From Portulaca oleracea (lineage: Eukaryota; Streptophyta; Magnoliopsida; Caryophyllales; Portulacaceae), in assembly GCA_029582165.1 (NCBI GenBank), contig CM055888.1:11910001-11974000 (forward strand): a stretch of DNA of 64,000 nucleotides, read 5' to 3'. The translations under genes and the position numbers were made by a program. Shown here one piece after another: positions 1-11,184 of the stretch (position 1 is the stretch's first letter; the number at the start of each line of letters is the position of its first letter). Under the pieces are notes generated by a model. It had not been told where the DNA came from. It did not search any database and worked only from the letters and a program-made list of their open reading frames with translations.

Positions 1-1100
1 ACATTGACTAACATTAATAGCGAAAGTCTTATTTTTTTCTTTTTATTTGAGCGTTACTGCCATATCCCTGAAGGAATACAATGTAAGAAAGGAAAATCTG
101 ACAGCTAATCAATATTTACTTCAATTTAACAAACGAAAGAAACTTCAAATTCTAAAAGCAACATAAACCAACATTACTAACTCAAGTCTAAACATAAACT
201 AAACTTTTATTCTCAGAACTTCTAACTTCGACGTCTTCACTTCTAGAGCCCGTTCCCATCACATAACTCTTTGCCTGAAAACAAAACATTTAAAAACATG
301 AGAATGACTAAATAATGTCTACCCCTAATTGGCAAAACAATTTAAAATTCAATAACAAAGTTAAGAAACAACATAATTCAGAAAATTACCGAACAACCTT
401 TCAACTCCAAAATGACAGAGTTCAGAAATATCAAACTGAGTTTCAATCTCAAAACCAAACATCAAATACAAGAATATGGAGTAATCATTTCCTTGGAAAA
501 AAATTCAGAATTTTATTATGCAGGCGAGATTTGCCTTTCCCCCCAGATATCAAAATCATAATAATCACAATCTCAAAATTAGAAAATGATCTCAAATCCT
601 CATAATAAGAACATGGACGGTCATCCCAAAATCAGAATCACACGTGGGCACACTTAACCTCAAGATCATAGTAGGGACTCCCCCGATCACTTGATAACTC
701 CTCTGTAGGAACATATCCTGGTCTTTGGTTCATTACCCGCAATCCGCTTATGGTTTCAATTTGATTGTTAGTATCTTATGAATTATCAGTCATCAAACTT
801 TAAACAAAACCCAACCCAGTTTTCCAAAACCGACAGAATAAAACCCTGAGTTTAAAAGACTGTCACATTTTACTTAACTTAGAAATCGAACACAGACATC
901 TAAATCAGATAGTCTAATTTTACAGAAAATCCCCTACGGGATGCATGCTTCAGAAAACATATCAAAACCACAAAACAAAAACAAGATCATCCCAAAAGGG
1001 ATTAATTTAGGGTATAGACATTACTTGACAATCTTCTCTTCACCTCCACGATTACACTTAAGCTCACTACAACATACGATCTAGATCGTGCTATAGATGG
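1..1100. other. Unassigned AT-rich sequence, possibly R/U5 and leader of a minus-strand LTR
   Basis: No convincing coding sequence. The block lies downstream, on the minus strand, of the probable Tekay-like LTR promoter near 1600. On the minus strand an intron-acceptor-like TTTTCAG precedes GCAAAGAG near 281-270, which is compatible with the transcribed part of an LTR or its leader. I could not place the LTR 3' end, a primer-binding site or a target-site duplication, so the assignment is an inference. Confidence 0.25.
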
Positions 1101-2848
1101 TGGCTGAGCAGTTTCTGGCGGCGGTCAGGTGGAGTTCCGGCGAGCGACGGCGTCGGGACGGTCGTTGGACGACGGGGAGTCGTCGGCGGGACTCGTGGTG
1201 GCTGGTGGTCATGACAGCAGCAGCAACAACAAAAGCGGTCGTTGGACGCTTCTCTTTCTAGGCGGCTTACGGTGGCGACTTTGGTGGTTACGACAACGGC
1301 AGCGTCTCGTACGGTGGGGTACGACGATGACCGCGACAGCGGATGCACGGACGGTGGTGGTCAACAACGTGAGACACGAGCAAGAGGGAGAAAGAGTGAG
1401 ATGTCGAGGGAGGAAGAAAAGCAGAGGGAGATGGTAGTGGTGGTGGTGTGGCGATGGTGCAAGACACCGACGACGATTACCGTGTCAGGTGGCGGTAGCT
1501 GGTGCCTGACGGCAAGTAGGGAGTTTCAGCAGAGAGGAGACGGAGACAAAGTAGAGATTAGGGTTAAGGTTATCCTAGCGTTTGCCTTAACCAATATATA
1601 TATCAACCATACTCAACAATTAAAACTAAATTTGTAAAATAAACTATGGGGATGTTTGGGAACTAATTGTTGGCTGATGACTTTTTTTTGTTGTTGATTG
1701 TTTTGTTAGCTGTTTGACTTTTGACTGTTTTGTTGGCTGTTTGACTTGGCTGTTTGTGTTAGCTGTTTGTGTAAAAAGTGTTTGGTAGAGTTAGTTGTTT
1801 ATAGTATAACTTTTTTGTTTAATTTCCAATTATACCCTTAGCTTTAATTTTTTATATTTTTTTAACATTATGATTTTTTTAATTCATGTTTATGTTTTTT
1901 CCCCCTTATTACTTGTATTTTTTTTTATTGATAGTCTTTTTTTCGTCGTATTTGTGTGTTCAATAAATAATCACCAAAAATTGGAATTTGTATTAATAGA
2001 CTAATAACTAAATTGTTCATTGATTGCCAATTTTTCTTGAGTAAGACTAAAATTGTTGTCCAAATTTACTTTTACAATTAATGTTAATATTTTATAAATT
2101 TTTATCCCAAATTTACTTTTGAAATTTTTATTAATTGCAAAGATACTTTTTTATTTGTACACCTTAGATAACATGGTAATCTACACTATAAACTACCAAA
2201 ATAATTTGAATGGTCATTTTGGTGGAAGATGGGAGAAAAATTAAAAGAAACAAACTTAAATAATTTGGATGACAGTTTTTGTAATTTTTGTGAAATATGT
2301 GGTCAACGTGGTAATTTACATCCACAAAGTCAAAAGTCATTTACAAAAAGCTAATCTTTGTAGCTTTTTACAAAATGACTTTTTGGGGGTAAAAAGTCAC
2401 TTCTATCTGCCAACCCACCAAACACTCCAAATTGGCTTTTTAAATGGTCAAACAGCCAAATGCCCCCAAAGAGTTATTTTCTCCAAAAATCCATTCAAAA
2501 AGCTAGACACCAAACACCCCCTATAATTCCTGCTGCTATAATAGTAGTAAGGAAAAATATAAATTTTATTTTCTAAAATAACAATAATAATAATCCTAAT
2601 AATAGCCACATAATTAAATAAAAGAAAAACATGTAACTCATCAAATATTAACACATGAAATTACTAAAATACCCCCTACTCCCATGCACGTAGAAAATTA
2701 CTAAAATACCCTTTTTAGTCTCTCACCGGTCCTATGAGCTCAAGTGCTAGTAAAAATAATCGTCAATAAAATCTCAAAATTTAACGAAATCAACTTAATT
2801 AACTAACGACGTAACGGTCAACACATCCGAATTTTTCGGGGTTTTACA
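1101..2848 (-). mobile_element. Probable 3' LTR of a Tekay/Del-like Ty3/gypsy element (left boundary unresolved)
   Basis: On the minus strand the sequence runs from a pol-end-like stretch (2849-2890, containing GAGGACGAAACTTTAAG) through a purine-rich tract into TGTAAAACCCCGAAAAATT, read from 2848 downward. This matches how plant Tekay/Del chromovirus elements pass from pol into the LTR. A TATA-like ATATATATTGG lies near 1595-1605 in the same orientation, followed by GC-rich transcribed DNA at 1130-1530. A TIR element (1648-2520) interrupts it. The left limit was not found. Long open frames in the GC-rich part overlap on both strands and look like chance ORFs. Confidence 0.45.
1648..2520. mobile_element. 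Non-autonomous TIR transposon with subterminal repeats
   Basis: The left end GGGGATGTTTGG mirrors the right end CCAAACACCCC, and CTAT stands directly outside both ends. The left subterminal 150 bp repeats GGCTGTTTGACT and TTAGCTGTTTG several times. The right end carries the complement (AACAGCCAAA, AAAAGCTA). Dense subterminal repeats are typical of hAT and CACTA elements, but a 4-bp duplication fits neither well, so the superfamily stays open. No transposase ORF. Confidence 0.6.
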
Positions 2849-2960
2849 TCATTACCTTCTTAAAGTTTCGTCCTCGAAACTTAAAGTCATATTTAACGGT
2901 TTTTCAAAAGGACCTAACAGTAGCTCTAACCAAAAACTCGAAGTTTTACATCTAGATTGG
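2849..2960 (-). pseudogene. Remnant of gypsy pol 3' end next to the Tekay-like LTR
   Basis: Read on the minus strand, 2890-2849 has the GAGGACGAAAC segment seen at the end of many Tekay/Del polyproteins, just before the LTR. Only about 100 bp of internal sequence remains, so the rest of the element has been lost or replaced by the adjacent repeat. Confidence 0.4.
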
Positions 2961-3780
2961 TAAAAATTAGGTTAATTTCTTGTATATTTGTTGAAATCAT
3001 GAGCATGCATGTATAAATTAGTATGAGTTAGGTTAATGTTTGTGTAATATGTTAAAAATGAATTAGTATTTTGTTAAAATTATGTTAATTTCTTGTATAG
3101 TTGGGTATTTTGGATGTTGTAGGTTGGTTAAAAATGAGTTAGTTTTGTGTAAATAGGGTTTTGTGACTAATGATGTTATCATAAATTATGTTAACGTTGA
3201 TTAAATGTTTGTAAATAATTAGGTTAATGTTTGTATTAGTTTTGATTGAACTTGATGAATAATTATTTTGATTAATTGTTTATGTTAGTTTTGATTACTT
3301 ATGTTAATCTGTTTGTGTTAGTTATTGTAAATTGTGAATTTGTGAGTGATTAAGTTAAAGTGATTGGTCATAATTGCGTTATTGTTTGTGATACTTAGTT
3401 AAGTTAGCCCTAAATTTAGTAATTGGGTTAATGTTTGTGTTAAGTATGTTAACTTAAAATAAATGTGTATGATGATCAAAGTATATTATGTTAGTTATTG
3501 TAAACTATGAATTTGGGAGTGATTAAGTTAAATTAATTGGTTAGCCAATGGCCCAAAGATGGCCCCGCTCCAACCCACAACACTCTCTGAAATGGTGAAG
3601 AAGAGATGTAGTTCCCAGGATTTGAACCTGGACAGCTGGGGTAGGAGGTGAACCTCTTGCCACTCAAGCAAGAGTATTGGTCATAATTGGGTTCTTGTTT
3701 GTGGTACTTATTTAAGTTAGTCCTAAAGTTAGTAATTAGGTTAATGTTTGGGTTAGTTAGCTTCGAATTCAAAGAGAAAT
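2961..3780. repeat. Diverged AT-rich tandem repeat rich in TTAGGTTAATGTTTG
   Basis: Short motifs (TTAGGTTAATGTTTG, GTTAGTTATTGTAAA) recur. A longer unit of about 175-180 bp starts near 3315 and again near 3490: both begin with GTTAGTTATTGTAAA and continue through GATTAAGTTAAA, ATTGGTCATAATTG and TTAGTAATT. The second unit is interrupted by the SINE at 3541-3675. Confidence 0.6.
3541..3675 (-). mobile_element. tRNA-derived SINE with target-site duplication
   Basis: On the minus strand the element starts ACTCTTGCTTGAGTGGC, a box A-like stretch, and about 40 bp later has GGTTCAAATCCTGGG, an excellent RNA polymerase III box B. It is 135 bp long and flanked by ATTGG on both sides (3536-3540 and 3676-3680). 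The tandem copy at about 3370 has a single uninterrupted ATTGG at the matching place, so the empty site is present locally. There is no cloverleaf and no acceptor stem, so this is not a working tRNA gene. Confidence 0.8.
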
Positions 3781-3915
3781 CATGCAAACAATGTAATTAG
3801 GTTACTACTCATATTAGCTTCGGAAAGTAAGTTACAGACAAAGCTTGTTGCGATGATGTTGTTTAACTTCAAGTTTAGATTTGTCGTCATGAAAAACCTT
3901 CTACACGAGAAGCTT

Positions 3916-4684
3916 TCCTTCCCCATCCCATGCCTTGGCCGATTTTTGGATGGAGTTGTGTCCCGAAAGGGCATCACACTCGCGACGCCTGGCTAGGTCG
4001 CAACCGCGACAATCTGGAGCTCGCTAGATGTCACAACCGCGACGAGGCTGTCACGACCGTCGTGTTTTTCCACATGTTTTAGAGTCATGCCTGTGACAAC
4101 ATGGGTCGCGACCGTGACATACTGAAGCTAAATTTGGAGTGGAATCTCCAACGCCACGTCGCAAACACGACGATCACCGTCCCGCCCGCGACGTTCGCCC
4201 GGGAAGTTGCCCCTTGTGCAAGCCATCATGTCGCGGTTGTGACATTCTGTGTCATGCCCGCGACGCACCTGTCTATCTAGATTTCTTAGTCTTTCAATAA
4301 TGGTAGCTTTTTATTTTCTATTGTAATTAATGTTATTATGTTTTTAAGCTAATTTCACTCATCGTATTTGTGAGTTGAATTAGGATCTAAGATGTAATTA
4401 ACTCTTGGGTTAATGGCCCTTTTGATGCTACTTTTTCTTGGGACTAATCCCTATCCTTATCTATAAAAGGATAATTGGAAAGAGAGGGCATTAGCTAAGT
4501 TGAATGAATTGAATGGTATTTTTTAGACCAACTCAAAACCTCTCTCTCTCAAACCTTATTTACTTTATCCATTTTGATAAAATGGTGGTGTTGCAAGTCT
4601 TTCCTTTATTGAATTTGTGATGAATTTCCTTTCGCAAATTCGTGGTGGATTGCTAGTTCTTGGTGGTGGCCTAGCCTTTACCCA
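3916..4684 (+). repeat. Gyp-1 left LTR, 5'-truncated
   Basis: This segment aligns through its length with 9390-10139. Shared landmarks are CTTTCCTTCCCCATCCCAT, the GTCGCG...CGCGAC palindrome array (about 3990-4260), a TATA-like CTATAAAAGG near 4461, and the terminal TTCTTGGTGGTGGCC. About 330 bp of the 5' end present in the right copy are missing, as is the end leading into the primer-binding site. Confidence 0.75.
3980..4262 (+). promoter_or_regulatory. Palindrome array in Gyp-1 U3 (left LTR)
   Basis: Interrupted palindromes of the form GTCRCR-NN-YGYGAC recur, for example GTCGCAACCGCGAC, GTCGCGACCGTGAC and GTCGCGGTTGTGAC. They lie 200-470 bp upstream of the TATA-like box. The equivalent array in the right LTR is at 9299-9720. 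They look like binding sites or RNA hairpins; the function is inferred only. Confidence 0.6.
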
Positions 4685-4741
4685 TGATTTCCCCGCTCGA
4701 AGGGGCCCTTAACCAGGGCTACGAGAGTCGGTTCTCACGAA

Positions 4742-5952
4742 TTGAAAAATGTCCTTGATGTTATCGCTACGACACTCGCTCAAATTGATGAACATCTCCA
4801 GGTTCAACCTCAACCTGCGAGGCGAGAAAGACATTCCCCTAGTCTTATCCATCCTCCTCCGAATTTTGAGTTGAGTGACGATGATGGAGGTTCCCAGCAC
4901 ATGTTCCATAGAAGAGGAAGAGGTGAGCAACCACCTAGGGATGACCTCCATGACATTAAGATTGAGCTTCCCGAATTCAACGGTTCCATTTACCCGGACG
5001 AGTATTTGGAATGGGTTCAATTGGTTGAGTGCATCGTCGAGGCCAAGGGGTATAGCGATGAGAAGGCGTTTAAGGTGGCGAGTTTGAAACTAACAAAGGT
5101 GGAATCCTTACAGTTTGGCAGTGTAAAGGCACAACGAGCACGGGATGGTCAAAAAAAGATTTCTTCATAGGAAAAGCTTAAAAATCTCATGAACAAGAGA
5201 TTTCTACCGAGTACCTACAAACAAGATATTCTTCGAAGACTATTCGCCCTTGAGCAAGGGAAGAAAAGTATGATCGAGTACATTCAGGAGTTAGAGCAAC
5301 TTTTGATCAAGAGTGATCTCCAAGAACCACCCGAGCAAACTATGATGCGGTTCTTGAACAGTTTATCTCCCTCAATCACCAACAAGTTTGAGATACAACT
5401 GTATCACTCGTTGAATGAATTATGCAACATTGTTATAAAGATTGAAAGGAGGAAGAAGGAGAAGGCTAGTGCTTTTCTACCTCCTTCAAGGCTAAGTCCC
5501 TTGGTGTCACCTAAACCACAAGATACCTCGCGTGCTACTACTACTCCACCACCCCCGAGGATTGACAAGGGAAAAGGAATCTCTTATCCTTCCCCCACGG
5601 CTCTACCTAAGAAGATGGAGGGGAAGAAATGTTTTAAATGTCAGGGCTATGGACACTTCCAATCCGACTGCCCCACGAGGAGATCTGTAACAATCCAAGA
5701 GGTTCAGGATATCGAGAACGAGTTATTGGTTGCACAAAAAGATGGGGAGTGTGTAGTAGAGGATGGTATTGAATCAAAAAACAATGATGATCCCGACACT
5801 CTATCTCTCAATCGTGGTGAGATGCTTGTGTTGCGACAAGTTCTACATGTGAGTGACGCACCGGTGGATAGAACACAACGAGAAATGATATTTCATTCCC
5901 ATTATACAGTAAATGGGAAGGTTTGCAACTTGATCATTGATGGAGGAAGTTG
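4742..5952 (+). pseudogene. gag: Gyp-1 gag and start of protease (broken)
   Basis: Gag of a Ty3/gypsy element. The capsid part lies at 4742-5168 (PPRDDLHDIKIELPEF; KVASLKLTKV), is broken by a stop near 5168, and resumes at 5189 (MNKRFLPSTY) through 5600. The zinc knuckle CFKCQGYGHFQSDC (CX2CX4HX4C) is at about 5632-5675. The aspartic-protease active-site region LIIDGGS ends at a TGA (5951-5953) that replaces the cysteine codon found in the related Gyp-3 copy. The element encodes its own particle protein for reverse transcription in the cytoplasm, but this copy cannot make one. Gyp-3 at 41603-43274 is the closest relative in the window. Confidence 0.8.
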
Positions 5953-8900
5953 AACGAATGTGGTGTCTACCTATCTTGTTAATAAGTTGGGGCTACATTT
6001 TACTTAACTTACTCGACCTTATGCTTTGAAGTGGTTGAATGACAAAGTGGAAATCAAGGTGACGAAGCAAGCGTTAGTTGCTCTTTCTATTGGCTCTAAA
6101 TATCGGAAATCCATCTTGTGTGATGTGGTGCCTATAAATGCTTGTCATATATTATTGGGAAAGCCATGGCAATTTGATAGGCGTGTCATTCACGATGGTT
6201 TTGAGAACACCTACAACTGTGCCACAAATAGAAAGAGAGTTAAACTTACACCTTTAGCTCCCCATGAGCTACTTCCATTAAAACTCGGGGTGGGACGTGA
6301 GGAGCCTAAACACATGAGTGAGACACGGGTCGAAAGGGCTCTTTGAAAGGGCAAGCTAAGGGTGTCTATGCCTTGCTGCTACTCCTTGAGGCCAACAAGA
6401 GTGAGGAAAATAAACTTATACACCCTTTAGTGGCCCCGCTCATCGATCGGTTTGTCGGTATCTTTCCGGCAGATTTGCCACCCGACCTACCGCCCCTCCG
6501 AGGGATCGAGCATCATATTGATCTCATCAAAGGAGCACCTTTACCAAATCGAGCGACTATCGGTCTAGTTCGGAGGAGACTCAAGAGTTGCAAAGACAAG
6601 TTGATGAACTTGTAGAGAGGGGATATGTGCGGGAAAAAATGAGTCTATGTTCAGTACCGACATTGCTTGTGCCGAAGAAGGATGGAACCTTTTGATTTTC
6701 GAATGTGCATAGATAGTCGGACAATCAAACACATTACGATCAATATTGGTATCCCATTCCGAGGTTGGATGATATGCTCGATGAGTTGCATGGTTTCCTG
6801 ATTTTCTTGAAAATTGACCTTAGGAGCGACTATCATCAAATATGAATGAGGGAAGGTGACTAATTGAAGACCACCTCCAAACTGAAAGGAGGGTTGTATG
6901 AGTGGATGGTTATGTTGTCCAGGTTGTCCAATGGCCCGAGCACTCTCATGAGACTTACGAACGAGGTGTTAAGATCTTTCTTAAGCAAGTTCGTCGTGGT
7001 TTACTTTGGTGATATTTTAGTGTATTCTCGGGATGAAGGCAAACATCTAGTCCACCTTGAGAAGGTATTTGAGGTATTGTGGAAGCAAAGACTATATGTG
7101 AATATCGAGAAGTGTGATTTTTGTACCTCCCAAGTTATCTTCTTGGGGTACATAGTCTCGGGAGACAGTATATCTATGGATCCGTCTAAGGTGGAGGACA
7201 TCCATTCTTGGCTAACCCTCACTTCTATCACGGAGGTCCAGAGTTTCCATGGTCTTGCATCTTAATATCGGAGGTTTATTCGGGGATTCAGCTCTATTAC
7301 CGCCCCTATCACGAAGTGTATGAAGAAAGGTGTGTTCGAGTGGAATAAATCGACCCAAAGGACATTTGAGAAGTTAAAAGTTGCTCTTTGTGAAACATCC
7401 GTTTTAACAATGTTGGATTTCATTCAAGTCTTTGAGGTGGATTCCGATGCGAGTAGTGTGGGCATCAGGCCGTCCTAAAGTAAAATCTTCGCCCCATAAC
7501 TTATTTTAGTGAGAAATTGAACGGGTCTCAAAAGAACTATTCGACATATGACAATGAGTTCTACGCTCTTTTTCGAGTCTTGAACCATTGGTCTCATTAC
7601 CTTCGACCGAGCCAATTTGTTCTCCATTCCGACCACAAGGCTCTCAAATATTTGAATGGACAACATCAGTTAAAAGCCCATCATGCCAAGTGGGTAGAGT
7701 TTCCCAAAAGTTTCAACTTTGTGGCGAAACATAAGAATGGGAGCGTGAATGTGGTGGCGGGTAATTTATCGAGGAGGCATAAGCCTTTATCTTTGATGGA
7801 GGCACGGGTGTTGGGTTTCCAAGTTGTCAAGGCATATTACAAAGGTGATAAAGACTATCAATCTTATTTGAGTGGAGTTGGAGGCCCTTATGTGTTGCAA
7901 GATGGATATTTATTCCAGGGAAACAAGTTGTGCATACCACATTGCCTTTTGAGGAGAATGTTGGTTAAACAGGTTCATGGAGGAGGTCTCGCCGAATATT
8001 TTTGCATCAACAAGACCATCGACATACATAAGTAGCATTTTAATTGGCCCAAGATGAGAGGAGATGTGCGTGAAGTGGTCTCTCGGTGTGTCACTGGTCA
8101 ACAATCCAAAATTCATCTCCACCAAGGTATTTATATATACACCTTTACCAGTTCCTCAAGGTCCTTGGGAAGACTTGAGTAAGGATTTCATAGTGGCATT
8201 ACCCAAGATTCAAAAAGGAAAAGATGTGGTTATGGTCGTTCTGGATAGGTTCTCAAAAATGGCTCATTTTGTTGCTTGCGAAAAGACGGCTGATGCTACG
8301 CATATTGCATCTTTGTTCTTCAAGGAGGTTGTAAGACTCCACGGGATTCTAAGGAACACAATGTCGGACCGAGATTCGAAGTTCATTGGCCATTTTTGGA
8401 GGTCATTGTGGAAACTATTGGGGACCAAGTTACTCTTTAACACGTCACATCATCCCTAAACTGATAGCCAGATAGAGGTAACGAACAAAACACTTACCAC
8501 TTCACTCTCGGGCTTGGTTATTCGCGGTTTGAAGGATTGGGATGTGAAGCCGAGTTATGCGGAGTTTGCATTTAACCAGGGTCCCTCCTTTGCTATGGGT
8601 CATGCCCCGTTTGAGACTTGTTATGGGATCAACCCCCTCACACCTGTTGAGCTAATTACCCTTCCACTTGAGTAGAGGGCAAGTGTTGAGGCAAGTGGAA
8701 AATTTAGGGAAGTAAAGAAACTCCATGAACAAATCAGGGCACGAATTGAATGGGTTAACAAAGTTTACAAGGCTTGAGTGAACAAACACCGGAGGAACAT
8801 TTCATTCAAGCTGGGGGATTTGGTGTGGCTTCACGTGAGAAAGGAAATGTTTCCAGCCAGACGAAAGAGCAAGCTCATGCCCTGAAGTGATAGTCTGTTT

Positions 8901-9121
8901 AAGGTACTTGAGAAAATCAACAACAATGCGTACAAATTGGAGATACTGGGAGAAATAGGCGTCATCCACTTTCACTCGAGGATTTGTGTTCTTATCTCGA
9001 AGATGACAAACCCGAAGTGGATTTGAAGGAAAATCCTCCTCTAGAAGGGAAGGATGAAGCGTCCCGAGTTCCTTTTCCGCCCTCGTGGCCTAGGCTTAAA
9101 GGGTTGCTTCCTGACCTCCCA
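5953..9121 (+). pseudogene. pol: Gyp-1 pol: protease, RT, RNase H, integrase (many stops)
   Basis: Domain order is that of Ty3/gypsy. The remainder of protease is at 6026-6346 (LLGKPWQFDRR). RT is at about 6616-7265, with the catalytic box degraded to YFGDILVYS instead of YFDD. The RNase H/connection part is at 7266-7780 (NYSTYDNEFYAL). Integrase follows at about 7960-9000, with VALPKIQKGKD, VVLDRFSKMAHF and a D,D,E-like core. At least ten stops or frameshifts interrupt it. The tail near 9020-9060 keeps an NPPLEGKDE-like motif equivalent to NPLQEGEDE of Gyp-3, and that stretch doubles as the polypurine tract. Not functional. Confidence 0.8.
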
Positions 9122-10139
9122 TGAGAGATACAATTTTAAGTCGACCCGGACCTAAGCCGGATCACCACGACCATACAATGGATAGTCGGGAAAGCCTCTA
9201 GGGAGGCCCTTTTCCATATTGACACAAATAACGAAGACGAGGACTAGAGAGGAGGTGTTAGGGTGAAGAAAGACACTAGTTGGAAGTGTAGCAGAGCGGT
9301 CACGGCCGTGACATACAAGCTGGGACGCCTTGGCTGGAAGTCAGGGACGTCGCATGCGCGACTATCCTGGTCGCGACCGCGACCCCTTTCCTTCCCCATC
9401 CCATTCCTTAGTCGATCTATAGATGGGGTTGTGTCCTAAAAGGCGTCACGCTTGTGACGCCCAGGTCGCGATCGTGGCGATCTGGAGCTCCCTGAATGTC
9501 ACGACCACGACGAGGCTATGATCGTCACATTTTTCCTCACGTTTCAGTGTTGCGCCTGCAACAACATATGTCGCGGTTGTGACACAGCAAAGCTAAATTT
9601 GAAGTGGAATCTCCCTTCGCCAAGTCGCAACCGCGACGATCACCATCCCGCCCGCAATGCTCACCTCGGGAATTTTCCCCTTGAGCAAGCCATCATGTCG
9701 CAGCTGCGACGTCCTGTGTCGCGCATGCGGATTTGAATTTCTTAGTCTTTCATTAAGGGTAGCTTTGTCTTTTCCATTATAATTAATGTTATTATGTTTT
9801 TAAGCCAATTTCACTAATTTTATTTCTGAGTTGAATTAGGCTCTAAGATTTAATTAACTCTCGAGTTAATGGCCCTTTTTAATGTTAATCTCTCTTGGTG
9901 TTAATCCTTATCCTTACCTATAAAAGGGTAATTGGAAAGAGAGGGCATTAGATAAGTTGAATGAATTGCATGGTATTTTTGAGACCAACTCAAAACCTCT
10001 CTCTTAAACCTTGTTTAGTTTATCCGTTTTGATTGAATGGTGGTATTGCAAGTCTTTCCTTTATTGAATTTGTGGTGGATTTCCTTTAGCAAATTCATGG
10101 TGGACTGCTAGTTCTTGGTGGTGGCCTATCGTTTACCCA
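9055..10139 (+). repeat. Gyp-1 right LTR (3' end not fixed)
   Basis: It starts TGAAGCGTCCCGAG directly after the purine tract AGAAGGGAAGGA, the position equivalent to the LTR start of Gyp-3. It has the palindrome array, TATA-like CTATAAAAGG near 9921, and homology to the left LTR until 10139. The true end may lie up to about 10235, because the left copy is truncated there. No target-site duplication could be identified. Confidence 0.7.
9299..9720 (+). promoter_or_regulatory. Palindrome array in Gyp-1 U3 (right LTR)
   Basis: GTCACGGCCGTGAC (9299), GTCGCATGCGCGAC (9349), GTCGCGACCGCGAC (9370), GTCACGCTTGTGAC (9445), GTCGCGATCGTGGC (9465) and later copies (GTCGCAGCTGCGAC near 9696). Starts at 9349/9370 and 9445/9465 are 21 and 20 bp apart. 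All lie upstream of the TATA-like box near 9921. Confidence 0.65.
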
Positions 10140-10240
10140 AGTTCATATCAACTCTTCCTTGGGTGTTCAAGCTTGGAGTGATCTTCTTGGTGTTGTTTTA
10201 TCTTCTTCAATCAAGGCATTGTTATTATGATCAACAAGAA

Positions 10241-10936
10241 CTATATTATCATCCTATTCAAGCATAGAATTCTTATTCTCCCATCACGATACGCTCTGTC
10301 ATCTCGAGCCCTTTGTGTCTTCATATTCTCAAACCAAAGTAACACAACTTTGGTGAGCTTCAAGCTAGCAACCTTGAAGACTTTTTCATCAATATATATA
10401 ACCCTTAGCTTCGAAGATTCGTTCCACCAATTGTAACCATTCCAAGAAGTCATCCGGGTTATGGGAACCATTGAACTCCGAGAGCTCAACACTCACATCG
10501 AGAATTTCATCCCATGGTGGCCTCTTCTTTTCCCCTTATTTGATACAATCGATCGAAGCCACTGTCATCACTCAACTCAAAGTCAAGAGGAGGACAAATT
10601 GGGCTAAGGGGTGTATCTCGTCTCCTATACCGAGGCTCGACCAGGAGTTCTGTAGAAATCCATTCAAGTTGATTCGCAATAGCTAGCACCAGGAGCAATT
10701 TCAATGTTTGAAACTTGGCTCTCCAAGCTCGGGTTTCGAGCTCCTTCAAGTGGAGGTTTCATATGTACTCTTCGGCGCTGGTTAGATTCCACTTGATTAG
10801 GATTAATGTCCCTATCCATATCAAAAAGAAGGGTGATAAGATGAACGAATTGTTTTTGGGAAATTTTGTGAGGTTGGTTTTCTAGTAGTTGGCTATGTGT
10901 TTGACTTAGGTTTTTTTTTTTTATATCTTGATGCAT
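10241..10936 (-). pseudogene. gag: Gyp-2 gag fragment
   Basis: On the minus strand the fragment resembles the first part of Gyp-3 gag. Recognisable pieces are PPLDFELSDD in one frame, KVFKVASLKLTKV and LWFENMKTQRARDD in another. It is broken by frameshifts and ends abruptly near 10241, where it abuts the right LTR of Gyp-1. The leader and primer-binding site follow to the right. Confidence 0.65.
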
Positions 10937-11170
10937 AAGAGAGACAATAAGAAATCAAATGTAGAGTAAAGAAAAATTCACCAATATCTCAACCAACACT
11001 TCAATCACACCAATCCAACAAACCCAATCTCCTAATCGATCATCCAATAATCATTTCAACACCAATATCCAAAAATCACAAGGGATAGGAATTACCAATA
11101 TGATTAAATGCCCAACAAAACAAAAATACCCAAAATCAAAGTAAAGAATCCAAGCAAGAAGTAAAATGAA

Positions 11171-11182
11171 GCTCTCATACTA
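11171..11182 (-). other. Gyp-2 primer-binding site (degenerate)
   Basis: On the minus strand this reads TAGTATGAGAGC, two mismatches from the tRNA-iMet-type site TGGTATCAGAGC. It lies 2 nt from the LTR end, the spacing also seen in Gyp-3, Gyp-5 and Cop-2. Confidence 0.55.
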
Positions 11183-11184
11183 AC

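Noticed and set aside
1091..1637. Overlapping GC-rich open frames on both strands
   Set aside because: Three frames of low complexity (Val/Arg/Gly-rich, Ser/Thr/Pro-rich on the other strand) within a probable LTR; no domain, no splice context.
3541..3675. A tRNA gene
   Set aside because: Box B is good, but there is no acceptor or anticodon stem, and direct repeats mark it as a SINE.
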